A stretch of DNA of 63,968 nt from Basidiobolus meristosporus CBS 931.73 (GCA_002104905.1 MCFE01000514.1:1-63968), one strand, 5' to 3'; shown: positions 12,387-25,594, counted from the stretch's first letter. The notes: generated by a model not told the origin, from the sequence alone. Numbers and translations are program-made.

Positions 12387-12887
12387 AGAGCCCTCTTCTG
12401 AAAGTTAATTTCTCAATGAAATACCTAGGTTGTCTCAGCTACTTTATTTCAAAAGCTTATTTATATTGCTAGGGTTCATATTCAAAGATTGTTGGGAGTG
12501 TTGATTGTAATCTAGAGATCCTGAAGATCTGTGTGATGTTCACCTATAGTTGTATGGAATTGAAATAAGGTAGTTATATGCACTGGGAAACTAAGTTAGA
12601 CTATTGATGTCAATGCTTTGGGAAAGGCCATGAAGCTGTGAATAAATCTTGAGGGCTTTGGACTGGCCCAAGAATGTATATCACAATTACAGACCTTAAC
12701 TAATTACAAGAGTTGGCCAATATATTACAATCTAAATGTCATTTAAATAATCAACAAGGTCTTATCAATTCAAGTGGAATATTATGGTACATGAGTGGCT
12801 CATTTATAAACTAGATTCCTACTACACTCCAACACAACTCAGGTATATACATAAACCATCATATGATCTCTGTTCCTGAAGTAAATT

Positions 12888-13235
12888 ATGTAATTACACC
12901 CAAATATTCCTTTGACCTTGCTATCTAGATCATAGTCCTTCAGTCTTAGAGAGCTCTGGTCTAACTTCTGTTTAGGATATATCTAGAATATATCACCACA
13001 ATGTTAGCTACCCAGGTCATGAGAAACTGCAAAGTTTTCTAAACAGTCCCAAGCTGTGCACACATGCTCTTAGAACCTTCCTGAATATACTCTACATGGC
13101 TTTCCTACTAACACTGCATAAAAGTAAAAACATCACTATTACACTTGATGAACTACCTAGTGAGTACCACCCAAACTACTATTTCTTTCAATCACATCCA
13201 ATATCTTCAATGATACTTGCAATAAGTTAAGAGCT
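12888..13235 (+). repeat. Decayed copia LTR relic, inverted
   Basis: Reverse complement of the LTR family: it shares caaatattcc, a block matching aaacagtccc...tgtgcacacatgctctt, the gaaccttcc block and atcacatccaatatctt near its end. Heavily substituted; no CpG. Confidence 0.55.
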
Positions 13236-16200
13236 CAAGGCTATGACACTCTAGTATATCTACTACTGCTAACACTACTCTGCTGAGAAGTTGGATATGA
13301 TCCAACTATCAAGTGTTGAATGCATTTACAAAAATTATGCCACAAGAATCAGGCCTTTGAGATATTGTAGTAGGAAAAGTTGCTTACAGGTGTCAGAGGA
13401 AACCATATGAATAATAATTTGGTCACACTGGCAAATACAATCCTGATCTATAATCAAGATCCTGCAATGAGGCTGTAACAATGCCAGCAGCCTCAAATTC
13501 TTGACCCTCATTGCAAGGCAATAGCAGACTAGTGATTGTGTATTCCTATCCAGATTGCTTAATACAGGATTAAGCTTGATGGTGCTGGGATAGGATGAAA
13601 GTGTTCCTAATGTGCCCTAAGCTTATTTGACAAGACCAAACTAGCCAATATGTGGTTGCCTTTTGTGGTAGTAAACATGTCATTACTTCTGTGGCCTTTC
13701 TGCAAGCCTCTGTAGTCTTTGTCATGGCAGTATGGTGGCCTACTCCTGGTCCTGCATGATGATATTGTACTAACTCATAGGATGGTATTTTATTTTTTAA
13801 GCTCCTGTTGTACTATTCATATATTTCACTGTAGAAGCATGCCACTGTATCAGCTTACATACTGCTACCATGAGTATTCCACAAATAGGTTCAGTCAAAA
13901 AACTATGGTCTCCTGATTATCAACCTCCATGTATATGCACACCTGCTACAATTGACATACTACTCTAACCTCAAGTTTACAGCTTTTCAGTGGGATACTT
14001 GTGAGGTTGACATGTACCATATCTTGCTGGGAACATATAGATCTTGCAAGCAAATGCTTGGTTGTTGTCACTTTGGCTATGAAAACCTCCCAGATATTTG
14101 CTAAATACTCTTAGTATTTGGTCAATAAATTCCTTCTCCCTGTGAGATACTAGTAGCACTTTTAGGGGTGCACCCAACTTTTCTTGTGTGTTCTCCATAT
14201 TGAAATGTGTAGAAGCTGGTATGTACAAAGGAGATATCTGGCATACTTTGGCAAAATTGTTCTGGGAGAGAATTAGTTGCTTATTGAATCCAGCCTAACC
14301 TTGCCTTACTTTACTGATTATCTATGTGTTGGGGCTGCCTAGCTGTTTAATGAGCAAAGCACAAGTGTCTCCATTTGCACATCTAAGCTGATTATTTTCT
14401 AACTTTAGCAGGCCATCCTCCATTTGTCAATGCATCATTTCAATGACAGACTAAAGGTAATACTCCTGATCAGATTAGAATATGGCAGTGTTTGCTACTT
14501 GAGTTTTCTTCTTATTTTGTCAAATATCTACTCCACAAGAATCCCCCAAAAGGCACAGCATGGTCCAAAATTCTCCACACTGAGCAAGATGTGGAATAGA
14601 GAATGTATACAATAGCAGAAAATATCTATGCAGTTAGCTGTATGCCTGTAGTGTAGCTGTTCAAATGCACCACAAAAATTTTGAATAAAAGCTCTAGATG
14701 CATTATGTTGACATTGGTGATCCCCTTTGCAATGAATATTTCTGCAGTGTTGTCACATAACTCCCAATGCTTCCAATGTATTCTGAGTAAATATTGCCTT
14801 AGAAGGCCATTTGAGTACAAGCATATCCCATTTGTCCAATACTTTTATTTGTATTGCTGCATATGCAAATAAATATTGATTGAAGCTGGTGAGATGTACT
14901 TTGAGCCATGGATACTGTGTAATATCTTGCTAATGCTTTTAAACTTCTCTAGTATTTCAAAGGGCTTGCTTAGTTGGAAGCACCCATGGATAAAAGTGTC
15001 ATCACTGTTAGGATATTCATGAAGAACAAATGCATGGCTCACAGTTATGTGTGTGAGTTATGCAGCAAGTCTGCTGAAAATCACACGTGTAACAGCAATA
15101 CCATCCATTGTGCCTGGAATAGCTGGTAGTCCTGCTAATGGCTGGAATATCTTCAATGTATATAATGCTACATACTTTGACATGATGGCTATAATAGCAT
15201 CCTGCCGAAGAAGTTCAAAAATTGATCCAGCAATAGATACAGGTACCTATCCAAGCTGAATGGTTATTTAGGCCCAGAAATCAGTGAGACTACATTCCAA
15301 TTTCTGCTCAGATGCTGTAAGATCCGTAGCAGATTCACACTGATGAAAATTAATGGCCAGCAGGATTTGCTGGTAGAGTACTTGTATAATGAGAATCTAG
15401 CAAGCCAAACAGCAAAGGCATGGCTGTACATAATTTTAAAGTAACCTTTGTTCATAGCTGTTTGTGATGTCTGCTATGCTATATATCTGAAATGTTTCAG
15501 CTTGATTGATACTGATTGCAGTATTTTATAGCTTCACACTATTGTTGAGCTTCATTAGCTTCTTGAGATGGGGTAAACTGAACAACTTGGTCAATCTTTC
15601 CTACACTACAAGTTATTTTGGGATCTATGTATTGATGCAGTGGTCAAAGAGAAAAATGGCAACTCATCAATTGCTTCTTACCCTAATTGTAGATGTTTTG
15701 TATGCTAAAGTGTCTTTGACATACAAGCCTCTAGAATTTCTGAGTGTTCCTTTTTACCATATCATCACCCTTGTACAGAATTATGGACCCTTTTGGTGCT
15801 TCTGAATGGCATATCCTCAGTGTCTAGTGCAATATCAATCAAGCATAATCCATTAAATTGCAATAGTAATATTTGAGTTGATAATGTAGCAATAGGTAGG
15901 TCAGTCATTCAAAAAGTGACACACTCAAAGCTTTGAGAACTCCAGGTAATCTCTGAGTCACTGGATCTGATGCAAAGTTGCTTGTCAAAAAGGATACAAA
16001 TATATTTACCAACAGAGTGTAACTACATAGCAATCAGAATTGCCAGGCTTTCATCCAACCACCACTGCTTATGACTCTAAAGGTAAGACCCTGCCTTTCT
16101 GGTATTTGCTATGACATTTGAGAAAATGTTGGAAATGCCTTGAAGTGCCAGAAGAATTGTGTGTTAATAACTTGTTTTATTGAGCTCAGATAAAGTATAT

Positions 16201-17140
16201 ATACTTTTGGGGAAGTTTGCAGAGCAAATGCTAAGTTGAGCACAAATAAGCACCCAGAAAGCTGGGTGCAAGGATTGGGAGCTTCTGGACAAGCCTGAAA
16301 ATATCAATGATTACTAGTCCTTCACTAATTCACAGAAATATCTACAATCCAACAAGCAATATCATTGATAAATAGTTCATTGCTCAGCAGTAAGCAAAAG
16401 AGGGCTATTCATTGTATGGGCATCTAGGATGTGAGCTAAATAGTTACCATAGTCTTTTTATTTATATAATAAAATCCTTCCCAGGGCAGAATTACTATTC
16501 AATTGAGTCTTCTGGCCATTAGGTAATCAATATATGCCTCAGTTTAATGCCTAAAGCCCTTTAATACCAAATTGACAGCAAATGTAAGTATGCTACATGG
16601 TATAATAATGCATACTATCTTCATTTGAATAGCATATGAGCTTGCTTTACATCAAGCACTATCATACATACATGCCATGAAAGTTCTCTTCTGCAACTAA
16701 GTCATGGATAGCAAATTGGCCATACGGCTTAGAATTATAAATAACAGAGTGGGGCTCAACTGATATTCTATGGTATTCTACTTTAAATACAACTCTATGA
16801 AAGTAGCTCAAGGACTATATCTTGGAAAAATTCAGGAAGTTGTTTCTTGATTTTTGGAAGTTAGGTAGTTCATGTGAGTATTCACTTATTAGTTGGTGAT
16901 CAAATAGAAACCTGAATGAATAATTTAGGTGCAAAACTAGGAAACAGAAATCAAATACTCAAATGGTCTCTAAGGCAGCAGTCCTGACACTTTCTGAGGA
17001 CTTCCAAGTGGACACTTTGGCACCAGGGGTTAGACCAGTGTGACCTCTATCCATTAACAAATATCAACCTCTCATTGAGTTCTTTGCCAGAAGCAAGACA
17101 AAGAGCAGTATGACTAACTGGGACTCAGTATGAACCAGAA

Positions 17141-20100
17141 GACGGCACGTGAAACAGCCCAGTTGGCCACAAGAATTGTAAGAGTAAATCAAAATACCCC
17201 TATACTGACTACAACATCAATCTACTCGAGAGAGAAACCCATATTGCAGTTAGCGTTGGTAACAATTTCTCATTATCCCACAGATTTGAACGAGCCAGAG
17301 ATCTGGCTCGCAATTGCATGTAGAAGGCTCACCGTCCATAACTGCTTCAGTTCAGGCAAAATCCCCATCGCCACTAAGTTGTTTACTATTTTAGTAGGGA
17401 TAAAACAGGCTAAATATGGCCATATTTATGGGGAGATTTTAAATCATATACGGGATCTGGTGTGCAGTATAATCAGCAATTAATATCTCATACGATCCTT
17501 TAATGCCTTGGTCCGCATTCGTCATGTGAACTAAGGTGTACTCGCGTCAACGTCAAGCTTTCAAAAGTTTAGAGATTCAATGTAACAAGAGCTGTGTAAT
17601 AGAACGATACGAATGATACATATGCATGTAAATACAAACTAAAGGGGTAGGAGAACAGGGACCGTTTCTCGTCAACCTTGGATTAGCACTTCAAGGTGCT
17701 TGAGCTCTGAGAGTAGCACAGATCGTCTACATCACTACCAAATCCTACATGAGATATATAGCAATGCCGGTAACCACACGTAAAGTAGGAATACCAAGTG
17801 GCTAGCAATTAAATTATGCAGCCTTGGTTGGTCAAACAGTAATGTTGAAAATCACCTACCGCTAAGATGTACATTGATCGAGTCACCTAGCTCAATTAAC
17901 ATTCATGTATTTCGAACCTATACCTGCTTTCCAATTGAACACAAATTATTCCGTACAGACCTGTGTAAGCCTCTCCAGCTCAACCTTAAAGTTTGTTTCG
18001 TTCATACAATAGGTTTATTGATGGATACAACCAGTTTTAGCGCCATCGGAGGATCCAAGTTTCAAGCCCCCTCCAGTAACTCATAAACTCTCACAAGAAT
18101 AATTCTGTGCCAAGCAACGTATTCCACAACGCATATTTATCGGTTATTAAATACCACGCCCACCGTTGCAACAGTAGTACAGTTCAGCAGTGTTCTTACT
18201 CTTAAGCAACAGATACGAATGCAGTTGACGAGACAAAACATTGAACTTCGAGCATTGCTCAGTAGCACTTTGAGCTCATAGATGTTACTCAAGGGAAGGA
18301 TCGGTTAATGGATTAGCACATTGCGATGGCTGATATCTAGCACGAAGTCTGAGTGCTTAGATGATACTCTGTTTTGATTGTACCTCAATATGGACCTTCG
18401 TCTCCAAACCATTGTACAAACATACTGAGCTGAAGGCGGATTGCAGTGTATTCAGAACGGTCAGTTCAAGAAAGTGCAGCCCGTTGATGCTCGACATGAG
18501 TAGGACCATAATACGTGGTCAAGTGGGCAAGAACAAGTATCCTCGATCTTTCCGAGATGATTGTGTGTAGGGCACTATGCATGGATCACCTATCTGGGAA
18601 GTGTTCAAATCGCAGGTCACTTGTGGCCGCTTTCGTACGAAGGATCGTCCGACGAGGACGCTGGAAGTCCAGTATGATTGAAGCGCTCAGATACACGAAA
18701 TTGCTTCATAGAATCAAAATTAGAATATAGATGAACTCATGCAATTAATCTGGATAGACTTGTAGCTACAAACATTCAGGTTTTACCTACACTGTGCCAC
18801 GGTGGTGGCCATTTCTTTCCAACACCTGTCTATTCAGACTTTGCCCGCAATGCGCGACTGGTCGTGAAACCACTCGATTTCATTCCATTCGAAGCCCCCT
18901 AAGCTCTAAGCAATAATTTGTCTCACTGGGCACCGCGAGATCTCCATGCAGATTTCTATGGCTATACTAGCGGCCTGGGGAGGCACTCCAAGAACCCTCG
19001 TACCTCATCTTAGGTTTTGGCTACCATAGCACAAACACGTTAATTCGTACTGCCCATATCAAGAACTGATCACCAGTTAGGGCACCGCGGTTCCCACACA
19101 GTTCACCCTCTGATCACGTGATACGGGCAAATGAAACATCCCAAGCATCACCGAACAGTAATACTGATAACAGTAGTACCCAAAATTTTCACCCTATCTT
19201 ATCTCTCGCGTAACACAAGATTCCAATTATCTGCTGATAACGACTCGCATCAAGGCCCCATCGTCCCAATTCCACCAAGCAGTGATCCATTGGGATTAAT
19301 ATAGGCAAGAAAGGAGCGCGCCACTTCAGCATTCGCTCTGGAATCCCGACAATCCATATAGATCCTAGGTCGGACAGCAAGGGATTTTGAACACGCTTGT
19401 CACGCGAAGTCCCCTTCGGCCGCGTTCTGTCAGCTGCCGTCCTCTGATCCCTGTTTCATAGGATGGCCAACCTGAATTCGAAACCGTCGGTGAGACATAT
19501 GAAATCAATGTTAACAAACGGAGCAATATTGTGCAGTGTGAGAGTGTTTGCCGCGTCGATTCCTCGATTCCCACCGAGCCATAGTTGCCGCTGGTGAGCA
19601 CACCATGGATCTACCAATATGCTCGCAGTCATGGAAAGGTTGGATTGATTGCTTCTTGTTTGGTTCGAACTCATTTGGTTGTCTGTGTCTCCCAGTGGAA
19701 GCAATCCTACATTTCCCCCACCAATATTTGTGTCCTGTGCAACGTTGATTCCGAAGGAGCCGAACTTTAACTATCTAGACTGCAGTGCCTTCCTGGCCAA
19801 GTCGTTTCTTATAGGCTCGGAAGACGTGTGCTACAAATTACTGCAGTTTCCTTGATGGGCAAATAGCTTCCTACCCACCGAACTATGCTTAAGGTTAACG
19901 CATTCTGCATATCGCTTCGTTGATCTGGTTGGTTGGATGAATCCGTTGTATCTAGTTTGGGGATGCCACCTCTCAGTGTCGAATAAAATTGGTCCAAAGC
20001 GCAATCTTAGCGACAGGAATGGTCTCACCCACCCACCAACTCAGGAATCACGTGCCAGCAGGGTCGTCGACTCGGAATCATGGTTGAGGAGACTGGAAAG

Positions 20101-20245
20101 AAAACCGATCTGATTCTGGGAAGTGACTAATCAAGAGCCAGCATAATGTATGATCCATTGTGTCAGAGACATATATTAAATTTTCCTAGTATCGGCAATG
20201 TTTTCGGTTTTTCATGGCCACATTCGTGGAAACGACTGGATGGGG
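17141..20245. other. Spacer with ordinary CpG content
   Basis: No gene recognised. Open frames of 60-120 codons on both strands (for example plus 17130-17483) have no known relatives and look like chance. A doubtful minus-strand coding segment near 19.5-20.0 kb is listed separately. Confidence 0.5.
19456..19997 (-). CDS. Doubtful two-exon gene of unknown function
   Basis: A possible first exon starts ATG GAC CAA at 19997 and could splice at a GTAGGA donor. The second open stretch (ending 19456) begins LKFGSFGINVAQDTN and is rich in Asn, Ser and Gly (MSSNQTRSNQSNLSMTAS), as in disordered fungal proteins. An AG acceptor in phase exists just before it. The stop, the possibility of more exons in the neighbouring frame and the real extent are unclear. 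No family recognised. Confidence 0.25.
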
Positions 20246-20257
20246 CCTCGCACGAGG
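20246..20257. promoter_or_regulatory. Perfect dyad upstream of the permease TATA box
   Basis: CCTCG-CA-CGAGG, a perfect 5-base inverted repeat with a 2-base gap, lies 16 bases upstream of the TATA motif. It could bind a dimeric regulator. It is not the known purine-regulator (UaY) consensus, so function is a guess. Confidence 0.35.
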
Positions 20258-20272
20258 TGCGGCAGCTACCAG

Positions 20273-20278
20273 TATAAA
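20273..20278 (+). promoter_or_regulatory. TATA box of the purine permease gene
   Basis: TATAAA, 60 bases upstream of the ATG at 20338, in a plausible core-promoter position. Confidence 0.6.
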
Positions 20279-20337
20279 TGGGCATGGTGGCCACCTTTTG
20301 TCAACGCATTTTTGTCTAACTTCCACCTATCCCTAAG

Positions 20338-22026
20338 ATGGGCTTTATCGTCAGGCTGAACGAAAATATTGCTAGGTCGCCGGTTGGCAAATGGTTCAAA
20401 CTCGAAGGATCTGGCGCTAAGGGCGAGCGTGCTAACACCAAGTTCAGCTCGGAGTTGCGTGCCGGCCTTGCTACCTTCGTGACCATGGCCTATATCATTT
20501 CGGTCAACTCCACCATTATCTCCGAAACTGGAGGTACCTGCGAATGTAAGCCCCCTGCTGGAGCCACTGGTTCTGCGGCTCTTTGTGTTGGCGACCCTGT
20601 TTATGAAGAATGTGTTACCCAGATTAAGCGTGATTTGATTACTGCCACCGCTGCTATTTCCGCCATTGCCTGCATTGCCATGGGCTCGTTCGCTAATCTT
20701 CCCTTCGCTTTGGCTCCTGGTATGGGTATCAATGCTTACTTTACTTACACCGTGGTTGGTTTCCATGGTAGTGGCAAGGTCTCGTACAAGACTGCCCTGG
20801 CTGCAGTGTTTATCGAAGGAATCTTCTTTGTTGTGTTGTCTGTACTAGGGATTCGTCAGTGGTTGGCTAAACTCATCCCGAACTCGATCAAAATTGCCAC
20901 GGGCGCAGGAATTGGTCTCTATCTCTGTTTCATTGGGCTCCAGAGCTCTGCTGGTATTGGATTGATAACCGCCGATCCCGCTACTCTCGTAACTCTGGGT
21001 GGATGCGATCCAACGAACAAAAACGAGAACGGCCAGTGTCTAACCGGAAAGATGGAGGGGCCTACCGTTTGGATGGGCATCTTCGGCTTCTTCTTGATCA
21101 CCATGTTGACCCTCTTCCGCGTCAAGGGTGCTGTTCTGTTTGGTGTTCTTCTCGTAGCCATTATCTCCTGGTTCCGAGGAACCACCGTCACCTATTTCCC
21201 CTACACCCCCAAAGGTGATGAGGCCTTCGAGTTTTTCAAGCAGGTCGTCACTTTCCACCCCATCAAGCATACACTTGCCGTCTTTGATTTCGGGCTCAAC
21301 CACAGCGACGTCTGGATTGCTTTGATCACCATGCTGTATGTGGATATTTTGGATGCCACTGGCACGATGTTCTCCATGGCCAAATTCGGTGGCTTTACCG
21401 ACGAAAACGGCAATTTCGAGGGGTTAGGCACTGCTTTTATCGTGGACGGTTTCACCATCATTATTGGATCCGTTTTTGGGGTCTCTCCGGTTACCGTTTT
21501 CGTGGAGTCAGGGGCGGGTATTACCGATGGAGGCCGAACTGGGATTACTGCCATTACTGTTGGCTTTTTCTTCTTCCTCTCTGTGTTCCTGTCGCCGATC
21601 TTTGCTTCATTCCCCCCTTGGGCTACCGGACCAGCCCTCATCGTCATCGGCTCCATGATGACCAAGAGTGTCAAACACATCAACTGGGATTACCTCGGGG
21701 ATGCAGTTCCCGCCTTCCTTACCATTGCCCTGATGCCCTTGACTTACTCTATCGCCTATGGCCTTGTTGCCGGGATCTGTGCTTACATCGCCATTAACGT
21801 GTCTGCCTGGGCTGTTGTCCGCTTGAGCAGGGGACGTATCCATCTCGACAGATCCCAGAAAGAAGCCTGGAACAACTTCAAGATGGACGATGGTCAACGG
21901 TTGATGGCCCCCTGGGTCTATAAGATCAAGAACATGATGTTTGGCAAGCAAAAGTCATCCGAGGATCTCCAGAGCAAGCCTGAGGTCAGCCATGAGGAAG
22001 TCAGCAAGATCTCCAATCACGTTTAG
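20338..22026 (+). CDS. AzgA-type adenine/guanine/hypoxanthine permease
   Basis: A complete single-exon protein of 562 residues, the usual length for fungal AzgA proteins. Known role: plasma-membrane proton symport of adenine, guanine and hypoxanthine for salvage. Seen in sequence: an N-terminal block FSSELRAGLATFVTMAYII, the region NLPFALAPGMGINAYFTYTV (about 120-140), VDILDATGTMFSMAKFGG (about 335-352) and SPVTVFVESGAGITDGGRTG (about 382-401), the most conserved family motifs around the substrate site. At least ten hydrophobic segments are visible, followed by a hydrophilic C-terminal tail. A Cys-rich loop (CECKPPAG...CVGD...CVTQ, about 64-90) between the first helices is typical of fungal members. 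The ATG is in frame with no earlier candidate, and a TATA box lies 60 bases upstream. No purine-utilisation genes are nearby. Confidence 0.96.
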   Translation: MGFIVRLNENIARSPVGKWFKLEGSGAKGERANTKFSSELRAGLATFVTMAYIISVNSTIISETGGTCECKPPAGATGSAALCVGDPVYEECVTQIKRDLITATAAISAIACIAMGSFANLPFALAPGMGINAYFTYTVVGFHGSGKVSYKTALAAVFIEGIFFVVLSVLGIRQWLAKLIPNSIKIATGAGIGLYLCFIGLQSSAGIGLITADPATLVTLGGCDPTNKNENGQCLTGKMEGPTVWMGIFGFFLITMLTLFRVKGAVLFGVLLVAIISWFRGTTVTYFPYTPKGDEAFEFFKQVVTFHPIKHTLAVFDFGLNHSDVWIALITMLYVDILDATGTMFSMAKFGGFTDENGNFEGLGTAFIVDGFTIIIGSVFGVSPVTVFVESGAGITDGGRTGITAITVGFFFFLSVFLSPIFASFPPWATGPALIVIGSMMTKSVKHINWDYLGDAVPAFLTIALMPLTYSIAYGLVAGICAYIAINVSAWAVVRLSRGRIHLDRSQKEAWNNFKMDDGQRLMAPWVYKIKNMMFGKQKSSEDLQSKPEVSHEEVSKISNHV

Positions 22027-23340
22027 AAAGCAGAACCCCATCCACCAGGCTTCTGGCCGCTAGGACACGCGCCATTTGTATACAAACCTAATCATTTTAT
22101 TATTTATCACAAGGAGTGTAGAGCATAATTCACTACTTGATCAGTTTTGTAAGAATAGGAATAATAAACCACCTCCAAGAAACCCTTTCCCTATTACACT
22201 CACAGCAGGCGCAATCATCGAAGAAGGAAACTTCCTCACCCGCTGTGCTCTGGTCCTGCCTACTCCGTCTGGGCCACGGGACCCGATCAAATCGCCCTAC
22301 TGCGAGACGAACAAACATCGGCGCCGCCTATGGGAGCATCAGCTGTTTGCCATAAGCAGCATAATTGGCATGATCAACAAATAAGGGCAGAGTGCCTCTT
22401 GGAGGGGAAGGAATTTTCCACATCGAAAAAAGGAAATGGTTGCGTTTCCATAGAGAGTAAATTCAATTTGGCCTAATGCTTCTATCCAACTGTAGCTTCC
22501 TTGCCGATTGTTTGGTGGAGGCCAGAGAGAGGTAGCTACTGGTGGAAAAACGGTTGATCAGGAGATGGATCACCCGTATGATAATCATGTACTTCACCCA
22601 AGCATCTGCTCTTATCTTAGATATCTCGAGGAAGATACTGCAACGTTTGAAAACTGATACCAAATCTGGGGATAGTGGACCAGTAGGGAGATTGGCTTGC
22701 TGTAACCTTCCTAAAGAAGGTAGACCTGGATGGACCATACTTGTGTCGATTCGCTGATTGATTCTGAAGTAATGGCGTGGTGCAACCGTGGATGACAATA
22801 AACTGATGGTCAACGGGATGACTGTAGTCGTCAATTCTGATTCGAGGTGGGTTCCACTCTACGCACTTGTTGTCAGTATATGTCACGCCGCCCCATTCTT
22901 CATATTCTGACCTCCACTAGGGTTGGTATTCTAAGTTGACTTGTGTCGGCATGTACGGAAGCCACCAGCACTAAAGCTGAGGAATCTAGGGGGGACGCAG
23001 ATCAATAATTACTTTCATTGGGGGTGGGGAATCTGTATTGCTGTTTGCTCAAGTGTGCTGCCTTGTGATAGGATGGTATCATTAGATGCTGAGCTCAGGT
23101 CATCCAGATTGTATGATTCTCTGAAATACATATTTTCACCATGAGGATGCAATGCCCTGCAGTGGAACTTCGTGTTAACGGGTTCAGCTACAATGTCCGA
23201 GACCATTGTAAATGGATACGTGTTGGGGGTGGAAAGCAATAAGTCCATGCTTCTAGGAGGGTTTTGAAGGGTAACGATTGGCCTGTATTTCAGGTGCTTT
23301 TTATGGTAAAAACTTTTGCCTAGTACGCCCAAAAGATCAA
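22027..23340. other. Spacer, nothing recognised
   Basis: Single-copy-looking sequence with ordinary CpG content. AATAAA-like motifs just after the permease stop (near 22160) could serve for polyadenylation. Open frames here are short and unconvincing. Confidence 0.5.
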
Positions 23341-23624
23341 CTTTCTATTGCTGTATACAGTAGTAATATATCCTTGATTCTGGATCTCGAAAGGTATGTA
23401 AATACTGGATAGGCTAATGCGAACTTGGTGGAACTTGGGTGCTCTAATGCTTTAACTAGACTTTGCTTGATCTCACCTTGGCACAGTGGTAGGTAGTGGC
23501 AGCAGGAAATTTCATGTAGGCTATCAAAATGCGTGGATATTAAAGAATAGAACCATAGTCAATGCTCCATATGATAACATCAAACCTGAATTTCTTTAGT
23601 ACTCCACTGGTATTTAGCTAGCAT

Positions 23625-23830
23625 TCCTCCAGTGTCCTGCTTATTTTGCAGTCTAATTTTCAAGTGTCAATATCCATGGGGTTGGTGAGCTCTCTGTATT
23701 ATACTCCATATAAGGTTAACTTAGGCACAACACTTTCTAGGATATATAACTATTAGTCCCCTACAATGCTAGAACTTCCAATATTGAAGGTGAACCTTTG
23801 GTATGGATTGAGCTTCCACCAGCATTTTGT
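23625..23830. repeat. Dispersed repeat, copy 2 of 2 (unclassified)
   Basis: Partner of 3425-3620, with a 24-base identical core at 23719-23742. Confidence 0.6.
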
Positions 23831-24059
23831 GGGCACTGTGCTGATTTTTGAAAATTGTTTCACAAGGGCTGATTATTCTATGAATGCAAACATAAATGTT
23901 AACTGTTATTGTCAGTAATAGGAATCAGGGTATTAGCATTGACAAGTGGTTAACTGCATCCAAACAAGGCTTCATAGGCACTCAATACTACCAATGGTAA
24001 AAGTTGTATCCATAATTAGCTTGTTTGTGGTAAGCAATATCTATATGTGGGTCAATACT

Positions 24060-24370
24060 GCACTTAGTCCTCCCAAGAGCCTTGTTAGAAATGATCCCAA
24101 TGTTAACACCAACTTTTATACTGTAACATGGTCTTGGCACAAAAAGCCCATAGAATACATTCAGAAAGGTCACAAGAGCATGTGTGCAAAGTTTGGGGCC
24201 ATTTTAAAAACTTGACGGATTCTCATGTCTTGGGTACCTGATGCTTTGGTGAGAGTTTTCTATGCAAATCCCACCAAGGTGTTTACTCAGAGTTTTCTAA
24301 GATTTGTAGGTAATGATCTAGGTGACTTAGTTTGGTGAATATTTGGGTGGAGTTACAAATTCTTACAGCA
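24060..24370 (-). repeat. Decayed copia LTR
   Basis: Shares aacatggtcttggca, the gcatgtgtgcaaagtttggg block, gggtacctgatg and gaatatttgggtgga with the intact LTRs. Its left end is eroded. Confidence 0.7.
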
Positions 24371-24778
24371 TCTACACTATATGAGTCCTATGGCTTGAAG
24401 ACCTTTCTGTCACATTTATGAGCCTGATGTTTGTACCTAAATCCAGACATGAAATTTTATACTTATACTTCAGTCTATGAATCTCAGTATTAACTAGTCA
24501 CACACTCTATTGTGTTTCATTTTGAGGAACTCTTGCCAATATGATAGACTGCCAAATATATGACCTTAATACCAACATCCATGCTAATGTCATGTCAGGC
24601 TTTGGAACTTAGATCTTGAGGTAACATTAGTGCATTCCTTGCTTCAAGTATATGACATTTTAGATATATCTGATGAACTTGAACAAAGATTTGGTCAAGA
24701 AATAAAGAAGCACATAAGCTTTGGTCTGAGTAGCTATGTATTTATTTAGGAGCAAAACAGAACATATTCTTGTAAGAT

Positions 24779-25090
24779 TTGTAACATGCCTAAATATTCC
24801 CCTGACTGAGACTTAAATAATTACCTACAAATACTAAAGAATTCTGACCAAATTCCTAGCCAGATTTTGCTTAGAATGCTTTGACCAAAATATCAGATAC
24901 CCTGATCATAAAATATCTTGAAGTTGTCCAAACAGACCCATGTGTGGTACACATGTTCTTGGGACCCTCCAGAACATATACTTTGTGTGTGCTTTGCCAA
25001 GACCACGGGAAAGAATAAATATTACTTAAATTCAGAATGACACCAAGTGAGCATCACTTAAACTACTTGTTCTCCTAATAGCTTCTAAAT
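24779..25090 (+). repeat. Decayed copia LTR, inverted
   Basis: Reverse complement of the family: ctaaatattcccctgac, tctgaccaaattcc, tatcagataccctgat, ttgtccaaacagaccc and acatgttcttgggacc. Confidence 0.7.
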
Positions 25091-25108
25091 TGCTGGTGAC
25101 TGCAAGAG

Positions 25109-25454
25109 CTATTGTGAGTGCTGTGGAGATATTGGAGTTGATTGGTAGAGCAAGTATATTATGTGGTCTTTACCTAGTAATATATTGAATGTAAAAGTTG
25201 TATATATACATATTCACACAGTCTTGGTAGGATAAACATGCAAAATATATTCAAGAAGGTCCCAAGAGCATGTTTAAAAAATATGGGGCTGTTTAGACAA
25301 CTTATTGAAGTTTCATGTTCTGGGTACCTGATGTTTGGTGAAAATATTCCAAGTAAATACCACAAGGAATTTGGTCAGAATTCTCTAAGATTTATAAGTA
25401 ATAATCCAAGTGACTAAGTAAGGTGAATATTTAGGTGGATTTGCAGATCTTACA
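25109..25454 (-). repeat. Decayed copia LTR
   Basis: Follows the family from ctgtggagatattggag through cacagtcttggta, a block matching gtcccaagagcatgt, gttctgggtacctgatg and ggtgaatatttaggtgga to ttaca. Close to full length. Confidence 0.75.
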
Positions 25455-25594
25455 TTGAGAACAAGTACTCTGGACAGCTTTTACTTAATGGTATATTGAA
25501 TGTATAAGTGGCATTTATACTTTATATGATACAGACAAAACAAGCATGCAAGCTATGCCCAGATCACTCACTGGTGCCTGGTGTTGTAGAAGTT

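Larger units (their letters stand above)
10101..17140. repeat. CpG-depleted island of decayed transposons
   Basis: This AT-rich stretch has no recognisable host gene. Read line by line, 10101-15085 holds a single CpG (12109-12110). A handful more occur up to about 17140, where CpG becomes common again. Inside are a copia polymerase 3' end with LTR, two further LTR relics, and filler I cannot classify. Scattered open frames (for example minus 13977-14228, minus 14845-15042, plus 15506-15805) match nothing known. Confidence 0.8.

Noticed and set aside
17130-17483. 117-codon plus-strand frame
   Set aside because: No family motif, no neighbouring exon, and it straddles the edge of the decayed island.
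20919-21951. Several long open frames antisense to the purine permease
   Set aside because: They are shadows of the permease codons; the sense frame has clear family motifs and the antisense products have none.
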